NCBI RefSeq assembly: GCF_900217905.1
Contig: NZ_OBMO01000020.1
Coordinates: 1 to 64,000 of the forward strand
DNA from: Alloalcanivorax xenomutans
GTDB lineage: Bacteria > Pseudomonadota > Gammaproteobacteria > Pseudomonadales > Alcanivoracaceae
Direction of reading: 5' to 3'
Length of the DNA: 64,000 nt
The notes beneath the pieces were generated by a model. The model did not search any database, was not told where the DNA came from, and worked only from the letters and a program-made list of their open reading frames with translations. Below, piece after piece: positions 36,789-46,191 of the stretch (position 1 is the stretch's first letter; every line of letters starts with the position of its first letter). Made by a program: the position numbers and the translations under genes.

Positions 36789-39185
36789 ATGACCGTGATG
36801 CTTCCGTTTCTCCGTGTTCAACGCAGCGCCGTGTGGTCACGGCCGTGGTGGTCGCTGCTCCTGCTGCTGCCGCTATTGGCGATGGCCGATCCGGCAGCGC
36901 GCCAGTCCTATGATCTGCCTCCCGGAGCCCTGGCACCGGCGCTGTATCGTTTCGCCGATATAGCCGGCATCAGTGTGCAGGCCGGGGCCGGCTTGCTGGA
37001 TGGTAAAGACTGCGCCGGTCTGCGCGGTGATTACACCGTGGACGAGGGCCTGCGCCGGTTGCTGGCCGGCACCGGACTGACCGCCCGCCGCGCTTCCGAA
37101 GCGGTGTACGTGATCCGTGCCGAGCAGGCACAGGTGTTGGACCAGGTGGATGTGAGCGCTGGCATCGGCGGCTCGCCGGCGATGGCGCTTCCGGTCCCCT
37201 ACGAGGGCGGCCAGCTTGCCAGCGGCGGTCAGGTCGGCATGCTCGGCAACAAGGACTACATGGACGCGCCGGTGAACATCACCAGCTACACCCGCGAAAC
37301 CATCGACAATCTCCAGGCGCGCACGGTGGCGGAAATGGTCCGCAATGACCCCTCGGTGCGTAATGCCAGCGGTCCCGGCGGCATGCTGGATTCCTTCTTC
37401 ATCCGCGGCTTTGCCATGAACGAGGGCAACTCCGGAGAGGTCTCCTACAACGGGGTGTTCGGGGTGGCTCCCAACTATCGGGTGCTGACCGGTTACGCCG
37501 AGCGGGTGGAGGTGCTCAAGGGGCCGTCCACCCTGCTCAACGGTCTGTCTCCCAACAGCAGCGTCGGCGGCACCATCAATGTCGTGCCCAAGCGCGCCCA
37601 GGACGCCGACCTCAACCGGGCGGAACTGCAATTTACCCAGGACCAGCAATTCGGGGGCGCCGTGGATGTGAGCCGCCGGTTCGGTGAGCAGCGCCGCTGG
37701 GGCATCCGCTTCAACGGCGGTCACACCGACGGTGACACCCGTTTGGATAATCAGGAGCGGACCTCCGGCTACGCCGCCCTGGCGGTGGATTATCAGGGCG
37801 ACCGGTTGCGCGCCAGCCTGGATCTGCTGGATCAGCGCGAGGATTATGACGCCCCGTCCAGGGAACTGATGATCGCCACCGGTGTGCCTTTGCCCGGTGC
37901 GCCCGACGGCCGGCGCAACGTTACCCAGGCGTGGGAATGGTCCCGCGTGGACGATCAGTCGATGCTGCTGTCGGTCGAATACGATCTTGACGATCAGTTG
38001 ATGCTGTTCGCCAACGTGGGCGGTGGTGACAGTGAAGTGGACCGTTTGTTCGGCTACCCGGTGATTCAGAACAGCGCCGGGGATGTGAAGGATTCGCCGT
38101 CCTATATGCTGTTCCGCAATCAGCGCCGTACCGCCGATGCCGGGCTGCGGGCCCTGCTCGACACCGCCCTGGTGAGCCATGAGATGTCATTGCAGGTCAG
38201 CCGTTACCGGGAAACTTACCGGCGTGGCGCGGTTTACGCCACCGACGACTGGGACTCGAACATTTATGATCCGGTGGGTTACCCGGAAATTACGGTGGCG
38301 CGGCCAGGCAGTATTCCCAAGTTGTCCGAATCCGAATTCAGCGGCGTGGCGGTGGCCGACACTCTGTCGTTTCTTGATCGGCGTTTGCAGGTGACGCTGG
38401 GGGCCCGCCGCCAGCGTATCGAAACCGATAACTACAACGCCGGGATGTTCACCAACGATTACGATAAAGGTGCGACGGCTCTGTTCGGCGGGGTGGTGGT
38501 CTCCCCCTGGTCCGGGGTGTCGTTCTATGGCAATTACACCGAAGGGCTCAGCCGTGGCGACATCGTGCCGGAGGGGGCAGATGGCGCCGGACAGGCTCTG
38601 GCACCGTACGTGGCCAAACAGTACGAAGTGGGCGTCAAGCTGGACCGGGGCGGTCTCGGCGCCACCCTGGATGCGTTTCAAATCACCAAACCGTCGGCGG
38701 AGCTGGACGGCAGTGTCTACCGGCGCAGCGGTGAACAGCGCAACCGGGGTATCGAGGCTATGGTGTTCGGTCGTCTCTCCGATCGTCTCCGGTTGATGTC
38801 CGGGCTGATGCTCATGGACGCCGAATACACGCGCAGCGAAGACACCGCCAAAAAAGGCAACACGCCGATCGGTGTTCCGGACTTTCAAGCCAATATGACC
38901 GTTGAGTGGGATCCGGCCCCGTTGCCGGACCTGACCTTGTCGGCGTCCGTCACCCATACCGGAGAGCAGTACCTGGACAGCAGCAACGACCGCGAACTGC
39001 CGTCCTGGACCACCTGGGATGTGGGAGCGCGTTACCGGGCGGACCTGGCCGGAACCCCGGTGACGGTGCGATTCACCGTGCAGAACGTGGGGGACAGGGC
39101 GTACTGGGCCAGCGTCAACAGCTGGAGCATGCTCACCGTGGGTGCGCCGCGCACGGCGGTGCTGTCGGTGAGCGCGGATTTCTGA
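36789..39185 (+). CDS. TonB-dependent siderophore receptor with STN signalling domain
   Basis: The 798-residue outer-membrane receptor has a signal peptide (about residues 1-33, ending LLAMA). Its STN domain spans about 40-110 (YDLPPGALAPALYRFADIAG and GDYTVDEGLRRLLAGTGL). A plug follows, with VEVLKGPSTLLNGLSPNSSVGGTINVVPK, and a beta barrel ends SVSADF. The STN domain talks to the FecR-type protein encoded directly upstream, so the receptor both imports and reports a siderophore. Similarity is to FpvA/FoxA-like receptors; the siderophore is not predictable. AGGAA precedes the start. Confidence 0.93.
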   Translation: MTVMLPFLRVQRSAVWSRPWWSLLLLLPLLAMADPAARQSYDLPPGALAPALYRFADIAGISVQAGAGLLDGKDCAGLRGDYTVDEGLRRLLAGTGLTARRASEAVYVIRAEQAQVLDQVDVSAGIGGSPAMALPVPYEGGQLASGGQVGMLGNKDYMDAPVNITSYTRETIDNLQARTVAEMVRNDPSVRNASGPGGMLDSFFIRGFAMNEGNSGEVSYNGVFGVAPNYRVLTGYAERVEVLKGPSTLLNGLSPNSSVGGTINVVPKRAQDADLNRAELQFTQDQQFGGAVDVSRRFGEQRRWGIRFNGGHTDGDTRLDNQERTSGYAALAVDYQGDRLRASLDLLDQREDYDAPSRELMIATGVPLPGAPDGRRNVTQAWEWSRVDDQSMLLSVEYDLDDQLMLFANVGGGDSEVDRLFGYPVIQNSAGDVKDSPSYMLFRNQRRTADAGLRALLDTALVSHEMSLQVSRYRETYRRGAVYATDDWDSNIYDPVGYPEITVARPGSIPKLSESEFSGVAVADTLSFLDRRLQVTLGARRQRIETDNYNAGMFTNDYDKGATALFGGVVVSPWSGVSFYGNYTEGLSRGDIVPEGADGAGQALAPYVAKQYEVGVKLDRGGLGATLDAFQITKPSAELDGSVYRRSGEQRNRGIEAMVFGRLSDRLRLMSGLMLMDAEYTRSEDTAKKGNTPIGVPDFQANMTVEWDPAPLPDLTLSASVTHTGEQYLDSSNDRELPSWTTWDVGARYRADLAGTPVTVRFTVQNVGDRAYWASVNSWSMLTVGAPRTAVLSVSADF

Positions 39186-39287
39186 CGGTATTGCGGTCGG
39201 GCTGTCCTGGTAGAGATGAATTCAGGCAGGCGGTGAATCAGGGTGTCTCTTGCCGGGGGAGGAAAGCCGGCGGTCAGCGTGCCAGGG

Positions 39288-39325
39288 CACGCTACGAGCA
39301 CGTCCATGTGGGCTCGGGTTTGGCC
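39288..39325. repeat. Dispersed 38-nt repeat, copy 1
   Basis: It matches 58836-58873 at 35 of 38 positions, sharing the core CGTCCATGTRGGCTCGGGTT. This copy lacks the large flanking inverted repeat present around copy 2. It ends 18 nt before the recognisable VapC remnant. Confidence 0.8.
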
Positions 39326-39342
39326 TTTCAGTCTGCGTAAAA

Positions 39343-39462
39343 AACAACCAACTGGGCGCCCTGAATGCGCGTACGGCATTGGCGAATGGACTGGCGCTGG
39401 TGACCCACAACACCAAGGAATTCGATCGGGTGCCGGGACTGCAGCTCGAGGATTGGTTCTGA
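39343..39462 (+). pseudogene. VapC-like PIN-domain toxin remnant
   Basis: About 39 codons read [17 protein letters not shown] then [20 protein letters not shown]. This matches the C-terminal part of VapC/PIN ribonuclease toxins (the IAAHALANGLxLVTNNTREFxRVPGLxLEDW pattern). The N-terminal catalytic aspartates and any vapB antitoxin are missing, and the 5' part of the frame is repeat-derived sequence. It is a degraded fragment without expected activity. Confidence 0.7.
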
Positions 39463-39469
39463 GCCGGGA

Positions 39470-39517
39470 ATCGCGGTCCTTTCCTTACAGGGAAGTCCTA
39501 CAGGAAAGGACCGCGAT
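39470..39517. terminator. Perfect hairpin downstream of argH
   Basis: Sixteen-base perfect arms (ATCGCGGTCCTTTCCT / AGGAAAGGACCGCGAT) flank a 16-nt loop, 13 nt after the argH stop. There is no T-tract; it could be a terminator or a REP-like palindrome. Confidence 0.55.
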
Positions 39518-39529
39518 AGCGCGGATGTC

Positions 39530-40924
39530 TCAGGCGCCGAGCGCCTGGCGGGCGCGGGCCACGGCGGCGCGCACCTGTTCCGGGGCGGTGCCGCCGATGT
39601 GGTTGCGGGCGCTCACCGAGCCTTCCAAGGTGAGGACTTCGAACACGTCGTCATCGATCTGGTCGCTGAACTGGCGCAGCTCGGACAGGCTCATGTCGCC
39701 CAGGTCCTTCTTCTTGCTGACGCCATAGGCCACCGCTTTGCCGACAATTTCGTGAGAGTCGCGGAACGGGATGCCCTTGCGCACCAGGTAGTCGGCCAGG
39801 TCGGTGGCGGTAGCGAAGCCGCGGCGGGCCGCTTCGCGCATCACTTCCCGGTTTGGTTCCAGCGCCGGGATCATGTCGGCGAAGGCGCGCAGGCTGCCGG
39901 CCAGGGTGTCCACGGCGTCGAACAGCGGTTCCTTGTCTTCCTGGTTGTCCTTGTTGTAGGCCAGGGGCTGGCTTTTCATCAGGGTCAGCAGGCTGATCAG
40001 GTGGCCGTTGACGCGGCCGGTCTTGCCGCGCACCAGCTCCGGCACATCCGGGTTTTTCTTCTGCGGCATGATCGAGCTGCCGGTGCAGAACCGGTCCGGC
40101 AGGTCGATGAAGTTGAATTGGGCGCTGGTCCACAGCACCAGTTCCTCACTGATCCGAGACAGGTGGGTCATGGACAGCGCCGCTAGGGCACAGAACTCGA
40201 TGGCGAAGTCGCGATCGCTGACTGCGTCCAGGGAGTTTTCGCACACGGCGTCGAACCCGAGCAGCTCGCAGGTGCGTTCGCGCTTGATCGGATAGGTGGT
40301 GCCGGCCAGCGCGGCGGCGCCCAGGGGCATGCGGTTGACTCTTTTGCGGCAATCCAGCAGCCGCTCGCGGTCGCGCTTGAGCATCTCGAACCAGGCCAGC
40401 AGATGGTGGCCGAAGGTCACCGGCTGGGCGGTCTGCAAGTGGGTGAAGCCGGGCATGATGGTGGCGGCTTCGCGCTCGGCCAGGTCCAGCAAGCCGTTCA
40501 TCAGACGCAGCAATTCGGCGTCGAGCTGGTCGATCTCATCGCGCAGCCACAGACGGATGTCGGTGGCCACCTGGTCGTTGCGGGAGCGGCCGGTGTGCAG
40601 CTTCTTGCCGGTGATGCCGATTTTGTCGGTGAGCCGTGCTTCGATGTTCATGTGCACGTCTTCCAGCGCCACCGACCAGGCGAATTCCCCGGCTTCGATC
40701 TCCTGGCGGATTTCATCCAGCCCCTGGAGGATGGCGTCGCGCTCCTCGGTGGTAAGCACGCCAACTTCCGCCAACATGGTGGCGTGGGCCTGGGAGCCCT
40801 GGATATCCTGCCGGTACATGCGCTGGTCGAACAGCACACTGGCGGTGAATGCCTGCACGAAGGCATCGGTGGATTCGCTGAAGCGGCCGCCCCAGAGTTT
40901 GTTTTGCTGCTGCTTGTCGCTCAT
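39530..40924 (-). CDS. argH: Argininosuccinate lyase
   Basis: The 464-residue enzyme splits argininosuccinate to arginine and fumarate, the last step of arginine synthesis. Signature motifs include the fumarate-lyase loop [13 protein letters not shown] (about residue 280), [13 protein letters not shown] and [14 protein letters not shown]. The start is the ATG of [15 protein letters not shown]; the open frame continues upstream without similarity. It is divergent from algZ, as in Pseudomonas, but a MITE-like element now lies between them. Confidence 0.96.
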   Translation of the reverse strand: MSDKQQQNKLWGGRFSESTDAFVQAFTASVLFDQRMYRQDIQGSQAHATMLAEVGVLTTEERDAILQGLDEIRQEIEAGEFAWSVALEDVHMNIEARLTDKIGITGKKLHTGRSRNDQVATDIRLWLRDEIDQLDAELLRLMNGLLDLAEREAATIMPGFTHLQTAQPVTFGHHLLAWFEMLKRDRERLLDCRKRVNRMPLGAAALAGTTYPIKRERTCELLGFDAVCENSLDAVSDRDFAIEFCALAALSMTHLSRISEELVLWTSAQFNFIDLPDRFCTGSSIMPQKKNPDVPELVRGKTGRVNGHLISLLTLMKSQPLAYNKDNQEDKEPLFDAVDTLAGSLRAFADMIPALEPNREVMREAARRGFATATDLADYLVRKGIPFRDSHEIVGKAVAYGVSKKKDLGDMSLSELRQFSDQIDDDVFEVLTLEGSVSARNHIGGTAPEQVRAAVARARQALGA

Positions 40925-41035
40925 GTTGCTGCTCGTCTGTTCGTTGATGCGCCGGTACCCACCACCGGACCGGATAACGGGCGCGCAGTATAACACCGGC
41001 GGGCTGGCTGTGGGGCTCCCGGCAGGGTATAACCG

Positions 41036-41307
41036 CTAGGGCCTGTTCACCCTATTTGCATCGCGCCTGTTGCGGCTAAAACGTCAACAATCCAGGCACG
41101 AGGAGAGAAGTTTGGTCATTCCAAATGAACGACGAGTAACGCAGAGTGGTGGTGTTTTAGCCGCGGCCCGAAGGGCTGGAGCCCTTTTTACCTCCCGCGT
41201 CGTTGTCGGTTGCTCATTTGGAATGACCAAACCGCGCGCCCTCCGCCTGGCTGGAGGTAAAAAGGGCATCCAGCAGGCGGGATGCAAATAGTGTGAACAG
41301 GCCCTAG
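41036..41307. mobile_element. MITE-like element with 23-bp terminal inverted repeats and CTAG duplication
   Basis: The ends are inverted repeats over 27 nt including the flank, with one mismatch. CTAG occurs at both borders (41036-41039 and 41304-41307), leaving a 264-bp element. CTAG fits the YTAR target of IS5-type transposases. Inside are nested perfect inverted pairs: 41110-41128/41214-41232 (19 bp), 41181-41195/41253-41267 (15 bp) and 41072-41082/41154-41164 (11 bp). It carries no transposase. It ends one base before the algZ ATG. Confidence 0.8.
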
Positions 41308-41308
41308 C

Positions 41309-42394
41309 ATGGATACCTCCTCGCAAAATGCCTTCCTGCCTGATCTGTGCTCCGCCCGGGCGGTGCTGGTGGTGGTGGTGGTGGCGGAACTGATGGCCAT
41401 AGTGGTGGCTCTGGTGGCCAGCTACTACCAGGCGTTCAGTCTTGGCCGGCTGGCACTGACTTCATTGTTCATCCAGTGGGTGGCGCTCAGTTCGGCGGCG
41501 CTGATTTGTATGCTGCGCCGCTGGCTGAACCGCCTGCCTCATTCCTGGGCGGCCCTGGCGGTGGTGGCGGTGGTGTCGGCGAATACGCTGGTCTTCAGTG
41601 CCGCCGCCAATCTGCTCACCGGCTGGTTGTCCTGGGCACCGTCGGGCAATGCCCTCTGGCACCCGAATATCCTCATCAACGTGCTGATCGCCACCATCCT
41701 TGCCGGGCTGGTGATGCGTTACGTCTATGTGCAGGAGCAACTGCGGCGCCAGGGGCAGGCCCAGTTGCAGGCTCGTTTACAGGCGCTGCAGTCGCGGATC
41801 CGGCCGCATTTCCTGTTCAATTCCATGAACATCATCGCCAGTCTGATCAGTATCGACCCGGATGCCGCCGAGCGGGCGGTGGAGGATCTGTCCAGGCTGT
41901 TCCGGGCCAGCCTCAAGGACAATGCGGACCCGGTGCCCATGACCGAGGAATTGTCGCTGTGTGAGCGCTATATCAATATTGAGCAGTTGCGCCTCGGAGA
42001 GCGGCTGCGGGTGAACTGGCGTGTCGAGCTGGATCCCCGGCATCAGGAAATGCCGCTGCTGACACTGCAGCCCTTGTTGGAAAACGCCATTTATCACGGT
42101 ATTCAACCGCTGCCCGGCGGGGGTGTGATCACCATCAGAGCCCGGTGCCAGGAAGGCCGTATAGTGTTGAGCGTGCGTAATCCGAAGCCGGAAGGGGAAG
42201 GCCATCACCGCGGTAACCGCATGGCGCTGGAAAATGTGCGTCACCGTCTGGAAGTGCTGCATGGCAATCAGGTGGAGGTGCGCGCCCGGGATCTGAAGCG
42301 GCATTATGACGTGGAAATCCGTTTTCCCGCCCGCCCCGGATCGGTAACCGGACAGGAGCGGGAAAGAGCGCAGGAAGACATAACGATAGAATGA
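41309..42394 (+). CDS. algZ: AlgZ/FimS-type sensor histidine kinase (LytS-like)
   Basis: The 361-residue membrane kinase has four hydrophobic helices (about residues 18-145), a short coiled coil, and a His_kinase domain with RPHFLFNSMNIIASLIS (phospho-acceptor histidine about residue 170). The N-box is LLTLQPLLENAIYHGI; the G-box region is reduced, as in AlgZ. It partners AlgR, encoded 26 bp downstream. In Pseudomonas this pair controls alginate, type IV pili and virulence. A MITE-like element ends 1 bp before the start codon, and ACAGG in its terminal repeat is the only Shine-Dalgarno-like sequence. Confidence 0.92.
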   Translation: MDTSSQNAFLPDLCSARAVLVVVVVAELMAIVVALVASYYQAFSLGRLALTSLFIQWVALSSAALICMLRRWLNRLPHSWAALAVVAVVSANTLVFSAAANLLTGWLSWAPSGNALWHPNILINVLIATILAGLVMRYVYVQEQLRRQGQAQLQARLQALQSRIRPHFLFNSMNIIASLISIDPDAAERAVEDLSRLFRASLKDNADPVPMTEELSLCERYINIEQLRLGERLRVNWRVELDPRHQEMPLLTLQPLLENAIYHGIQPLPGGGVITIRARCQEGRIVLSVRNPKPEGEGHHRGNRMALENVRHRLEVLHGNQVEVRARDLKRHYDVEIRFPARPGSVTGQERERAQEDITIE

Positions 42395-42419
42395 AGCACG
42401 GACAGGAAAAGGGGGACGC

Positions 42420-43163
42420 ATGCGCGTATTGGTCTGTGACGACGAAGCCCTGGCCCGAATGCGACTGAAGCGGCTGGTGGAACGATGCGACATGGAGGTG
42501 GTGGCGGAGGCCGGCACCGGGCGTGAAGCCTTGGCCAGTGCCAGCCGTTTGCACCCTGATGTGGTGCTGATGGATATCCGCATGCCGGATATGGATGGCC
42601 TCGAGGCCAGTGCCCACCTGACCCGCCTGGAACCGGCCCCGGCGGTGATCTTCTGTACCGCTTTCGAGGAACACGCGCTGCAAGCCTTTCGGGTCCACGC
42701 ATTGGATTATCTGCTCAAGCCGGTGAGCGAGGCCGACCTGCGCCAGGCCCTGGAGAAAGTCCGCGCCCTGAATCAGGTGCAACTGGCGGAAGTGCAGCAT
42801 CGCATGGCCGCCAACCGGCCGCGTCAGCGTCGTCATATCAGCGCCCGCACCTACCGTGGCCTGGAACTGGTACAGGTGGAGGACGTGCGCTATTTCCAGG
42901 CCGACCAGAAATACGTCACCGTCTATCACACCGGGGGATCGGTGGTGATCAACGAACCGCTCAAGGACCTGGAGAAGGAATTCGACGGCCTGTTCGTGCG
43001 CACCCACCGCAGCACCCTGGTGGCGCTGCACTACATTGAGGCGCTGGAACACAGCGGCTCCGACGGCGGCTATGAAGTGCGCCTGCGCGATCTGGAGGCG
43101 CGCCTGCCGGTCAGTCGCCGCCACCTGTCCGCATTGCGCCAGGCGCTGCTGAATCGAAACTGA
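42420..43163 (+). CDS. algR: AlgR-type response regulator (LytTR)
   Basis: The 247-residue protein has a receiver domain (residues 1-120, acidic pocket VCDDE, phospho-acceptor aspartate in VVLMDIRMPDMDG, conserved lysine in LDYLLKP). A C-terminal LytTR DNA-binding domain spans about 140-245 (YRGLELVQVEDVRYFQADQKYV in part, VRTHRSTLVAL). It is the partner of the algZ kinase. GGGGACGC lies before the start. hemC should follow directly by comparison with Pseudomonas, but a Fic gene on the opposite strand intervenes. Confidence 0.94.
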   Translation: MRVLVCDDEALARMRLKRLVERCDMEVVAEAGTGREALASASRLHPDVVLMDIRMPDMDGLEASAHLTRLEPAPAVIFCTAFEEHALQAFRVHALDYLLKPVSEADLRQALEKVRALNQVQLAEVQHRMAANRPRQRRHISARTYRGLELVQVEDVRYFQADQKYVTVYHTGGSVVINEPLKDLEKEFDGLFVRTHRSTLVALHYIEALEHSGSDGGYEVRLRDLEARLPVSRRHLSALRQALLNRN

Positions 43164-43191
43164 TGCTGATTCCGATGATGGAGCGGTGAGG

Positions 43192-44316
43192 CTAGCGGCG
43201 GTCGTCGTAGGGAGTGGGGTGATTGTCGTTGGTGGTCAGAACCTGGATCAGCTTCGGGTGTACGAACAACTTTTCCCTGCCCGCTTGGATTTCCTCCAAA
43301 ACCCCTATTTCCACGAGGTGTTTCAGATAGACAGAGGCGGTTTGGCGTTTAGCTATGCCGCTCCGCACCAGGTTATGAATCCGGCAGTAGGGTTGTTCGA
43401 AAAGGGTTTGGACCAGTTCGTGGCTGTAGATTTTGGGCAACTCGGCTTGTACATGCCGGTTGGTGTGCTCGATCAGTTCACGTATGGCGGCAATTTTGCC
43501 GCTGGTCCAGCGGGCTGTTTCGGTGACCGCATTGAGCATGAAAAGCAGCCACTCCTGCCATGCCTGCTCTCGCGTAACCGCGATGAGAAGCCGATAGTAA
43601 TCGCTCTTGTTCTGTACGATATAACGGCTCAGATACAGGATCGGCAGAGTCAGCAGGTTCTGTTCGATCAGGTACAGGATGTTGAGTATCCGTCCGGTGC
43701 GGCCGTTACCATCGGTAAAGGGGTGGATAGCCTCGAACTGGTAGTGAGCCACAGCCATGATCACCAGAGGGTCCAGTCCGTGGGAGCTTTGGTGCATGAA
43801 CCTCTCCCAATTCGATAGAAGATTCCGTAGCAAGGGCTCACCGACCGGAGGCGTGTAAATCACTTCGTTGGTGAGTGTATTGGCGATGGTGGTGCCGGGC
43901 ACGCGACGGATATCCATGGTGGCATCCTTGATGGTGGAACATACCGTCACCGCGGTGGAAGTGTTGAGAGGGCGGGTCGCCAAGCTGCGGTACCCCTGGT
44001 ATAGGGCTGTTCGGTAACGCAGTGCTTCTTTCGTCGCGGGATCGGCCTGGCCTTCTTCGTCCGCATAACGAAACAGCTTGTCGCTGGTGGTGACAATATT
44101 TTCGATTTCGGAACTGCTTTGGGCCTCCAGCAAAGGAAGGGTATTGATCAGCAAGGTCGGGTTGGGGAGTAACTCGGCGGATTGCTTGAGTTCAGCCAGA
44201 GCCGCCCGCGCCGGGATACAGGCTTTCAATACGGCAATGCTTTCCAGTTCCGTGTTCGGAGGCAGGGGCGGCAATTGATTGTAGGGCTGTCCGGGGATCC
44301 AGATTGAGGAGGACAT
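43192..44316 (-). CDS. Fic-family AMPylase with N-terminal inhibitory motif and C-terminal winged-helix-like region
   Basis: The 374-residue protein carries the complete Fic motif [12 protein letters not shown] (about residues 200-211), so it can be catalytically active in AMP transfer to protein hydroxyls. An N-terminal segment SSEIEN fits the [S/T]xxxE[G/N] inhibitory helix of class II Fic proteins. The C-terminal 90 residues ([27 protein letters not shown] in part) look like a winged helix, which may bind DNA or the target. The ATG has GGAA upstream; a TTG 15 nt earlier is less likely. It is AT-richer than its neighbours and inserted between algR and hemC. Four operator-like motifs lie upstream. 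Confidence 0.88.
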   Translation of the reverse strand: MSSSIWIPGQPYNQLPPLPPNTELESIAVLKACIPARAALAELKQSAELLPNPTLLINTLPLLEAQSSSEIENIVTTSDKLFRYADEEGQADPATKEALRYRTALYQGYRSLATRPLNTSTAVTVCSTIKDATMDIRRVPGTTIANTLTNEVIYTPPVGEPLLRNLLSNWERFMHQSSHGLDPLVIMAVAHYQFEAIHPFTDGNGRTGRILNILYLIEQNLLTLPILYLSRYIVQNKSDYYRLLIAVTREQAWQEWLLFMLNAVTETARWTSGKIAAIRELIEHTNRHVQAELPKIYSHELVQTLFEQPYCRIHNLVRSGIAKRQTASVYLKHLVEIGVLEEIQAGREKLFVHPKLIQVLTTNDNHPTPYDDRR

Positions 44317-44332
44317 GTTTATAATTTCCAAC

Positions 44333-44413
44333 TATATCGACATATGGTCAGTCTAGTGTCGATGGTATGAACATGTCTATTTTTTATGTCGATAAAATCT
44401 GATTATATCGACA
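44333..44413. promoter_or_regulatory. Four-copy TATCGACA/TGTCGATA motif cluster upstream of fic
   Basis: TATCGACA occurs at 44335-44342 and 44406-44413, and its reverse complement TGTCGATA at 44387-44394. A one-mismatch version, TGTCGATG, is at 44357-44364. The sites surround the AT-rich fic promoter region, and the last two form an inverted pair. This looks like an operator array; the binding protein is unknown. Confidence 0.65.
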
Positions 44414-44557
44414 TTGACGTTTGATTTCTGGATCTGAGCGATGGGTGGGTTGAATGGACGGGGCTCTCCCGTCGTTCTCGTTTCCCTCCGGCAAACCCGG
44501 CCCTGTTTCCGGTAGAATGTGCGGCCCACGGTTCCTTAACCCGTTCAGGAGAGCTTC

Positions 44558-45487
44558 ATGAGCCGCATTCTGCGCATCGCTACCCGTTCCAGCCCCCTGG
44601 CCATCTGGCAGGCCGAGTATGTCCAGCGGCGGTTGGAAGCACTGCATGAGGGGCTGACCGTGGAGCTGGTGCGGATCAAGACGCAGGGTGACAAGATCCT
44701 CGATACACCTCTGGCCAAGATCGGCGGCAAGGGGCTGTTCGTGAAGGAACTGGAGCAGGCGATGATGGACGGTCGTGCCGACATCGCCGTGCATTCCATG
44801 AAGGACGTGCCGATGGAACTCCCCGAGGGGATGGCGCTGCCGGTGATTTGCGAACGGGAGGACCCCCGCGACGCCTTCGTCTCCAACCACCACGATGCCC
44901 TGTCCGCCTTGCCGGAAGGCGCCCGTGTCGGCACGTCCAGCCTGCGCCGTCAGGCCCAGGTACTGGCTAATCGGCCGGATCTGAAGGTGTCAAGCCTGCG
45001 CGGCAACGTACAGACCCGGCTCGGTAAGCTGGACAGTGGTGACTTCGACGCCATCATTCTGGCCGCCGCCGGCCTCAAGCGGCTGGAGATGCATGACCGC
45101 ATTCGCTATGAAATGCCCCCGGAAGAGTCCCTGCCGGCGGTAGGGCAGGGCGCGGTGGGTATTGAATGCCGGGCTGGAGATGAGCCGGTGCAGACTCTGC
45201 TGGCACCGCTCAATGACCCGCTTACCTGGGACCGGGTCAGCGCCGAGCGGGCCATGAATCGCCGCCTGGAAGGCGGCTGCCAGGTGCCGATCGCCGGTTT
45301 TGCCCTGCTTGAGGACGATACCCTTTGGCTGCGTGGCCTGGTGGCCAGCGAAAACGGCGACACCGTGCTGCGGGCCGAGGCACGGGCGCCTCGCGAACAG
45401 GCCGAGGAACTGGGTGCGCGGGTGGCTGAGTCATTACTGGAGCAGGGCGCCGAGCGCATTCTGGCGGAGCTGTATCAACGCTCATGA
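44558..45487 (+). CDS. hemC: Porphobilinogen deaminase (hydroxymethylbilane synthase)
   Basis: The 309-residue enzyme links four porphobilinogens into hydroxymethylbilane. Motifs include [16 protein letters not shown] at the start, the substrate-contact arginines in TSSLRRQAQ and [13 protein letters not shown], and the dipyrromethane cofactor cysteine in [13 protein letters not shown] (about residue 240). CAGGAGAGC precedes the ATG. Its stop overlaps the hemD start by 4 bp. Confidence 0.97.
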   Translation: MSRILRIATRSSPLAIWQAEYVQRRLEALHEGLTVELVRIKTQGDKILDTPLAKIGGKGLFVKELEQAMMDGRADIAVHSMKDVPMELPEGMALPVICEREDPRDAFVSNHHDALSALPEGARVGTSSLRRQAQVLANRPDLKVSSLRGNVQTRLGKLDSGDFDAIILAAAGLKRLEMHDRIRYEMPPEESLPAVGQGAVGIECRAGDEPVQTLLAPLNDPLTWDRVSAERAMNRRLEGGCQVPIAGFALLEDDTLWLRGLVASENGDTVLRAEARAPREQAEELGARVAESLLEQGAERILAELYQRS

Positions 45488-46191
45488 GTACGGTGCTGAT
45501 CACCCGGCCGCGGGGGCAGGGCGAGACGCTGGCGGCGCTGCTGCGCGATGCCGGCCATGTCCCCGTCCACCAGCCGGCGCTGGCCATCGAACCGTTGCCA
45601 CTGTCGGCGGCGGACCGGCGGCGAATCCTGGATCTGGACCTTTACCACGCGGTGTTCTTCGTCAGCGCCAACGCCGCCGAGCTGGCCCTGGAGGCGTTCG
45701 CCGATGTCTGGCCGCAGTGGCCGGTGGGCGTGCACTGGCTGACGGTGGGGGAGGCCACTGCCCGGGTGCTGGCGGCGGCGGGGATGACGCCGGAATATCC
45801 TGGCGCCGGTTTCAATTCCGAAGCGGTGCTGGGGCTGCCCTGTCTGGCGGACGTGGCGGATCGGCGCATTCTGATTTGCCGCGCGGACAGCGGCCGTGAC
45901 TGGCTCGCCGCCCGACTGCGGGAACGCGGTGCCGAGGTCGACATCATCCCCTTTTACCGGCGTCGTCCGGATCCGTCCTTCCGTTGGCCCGGGGAGGCCT
46001 CCGTGGTGCTGGTTACCAGTGTCGAGGGTTGGCGGGCGATAGCGGCGCGGGTGCCCGCCACGGCCCGGGTGGTGAGCGCCGGTGAGCGGGTGGCGCAGGC
46101 GGTGCGCGAAGACCACCCGGGGCCCGTGACGGTGGCCGCCAGCGCCCATGACCGCGACATGGTGGCGGCGCTGGCCGGTGCCGGCGATTGA
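45484..46191 (+). CDS. hemD: Uroporphyrinogen-III synthase
   Basis: The 235-residue enzyme cyclises hydroxymethylbilane to uroporphyrinogen III. The sequence is as divergent as usual for HemD, but the start [21 protein letters not shown], the central [11 protein letters not shown] and the position after hemC are diagnostic. It is translationally coupled to hemC. About 200 bp without a gene separate it from hemX. Confidence 0.93.
   Translation: MSTVLITRPRGQGETLAALLRDAGHVPVHQPALAIEPLPLSAADRRRILDLDLYHAVFFVSANAAELALEAFADVWPQWPVGVHWLTVGEATARVLAAAGMTPEYPGAGFNSEAVLGLPCLADVADRRILICRADSGRDWLAARLRERGAEVDIIPFYRRRPDPSFRWPGEASVVLVTSVEGWRAIAARVPATARVVSAGERVAQAVREDHPGPVTVAASAHDRDMVAALAGAGD

Larger units (their letters stand above)
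39186..39529. other. Gene-poor gap with repeat, toxin remnant and hairpin
   Basis: Between the receptor and argH stops lie a copy of a dispersed 38-nt repeat, the C-terminal remnant of a VapC-like gene and a perfect hairpin, each listed separately. No intact gene was seen. Confidence 0.7.

Noticed and set aside
39250-39462. A 70-codon frame as an intact VapC-like toxin gene
   Set aside because: Its first 31 codons are repeat-derived sequence and the catalytic acidic residues of the PIN domain are absent.
41036-41307. The nested palindromes as a riboswitch or structured leader of algZ
   Set aside because: Terminal inverted repeats with CTAG on both sides explain the structure better as a non-autonomous mobile element.
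44333-44413. The motif cluster upstream of fic as a CRISPR or phage attachment site
   Set aside because: Repeats are only 8 bp, alternate in orientation and have unequal spacing; there is no integrase of phage type nearby.
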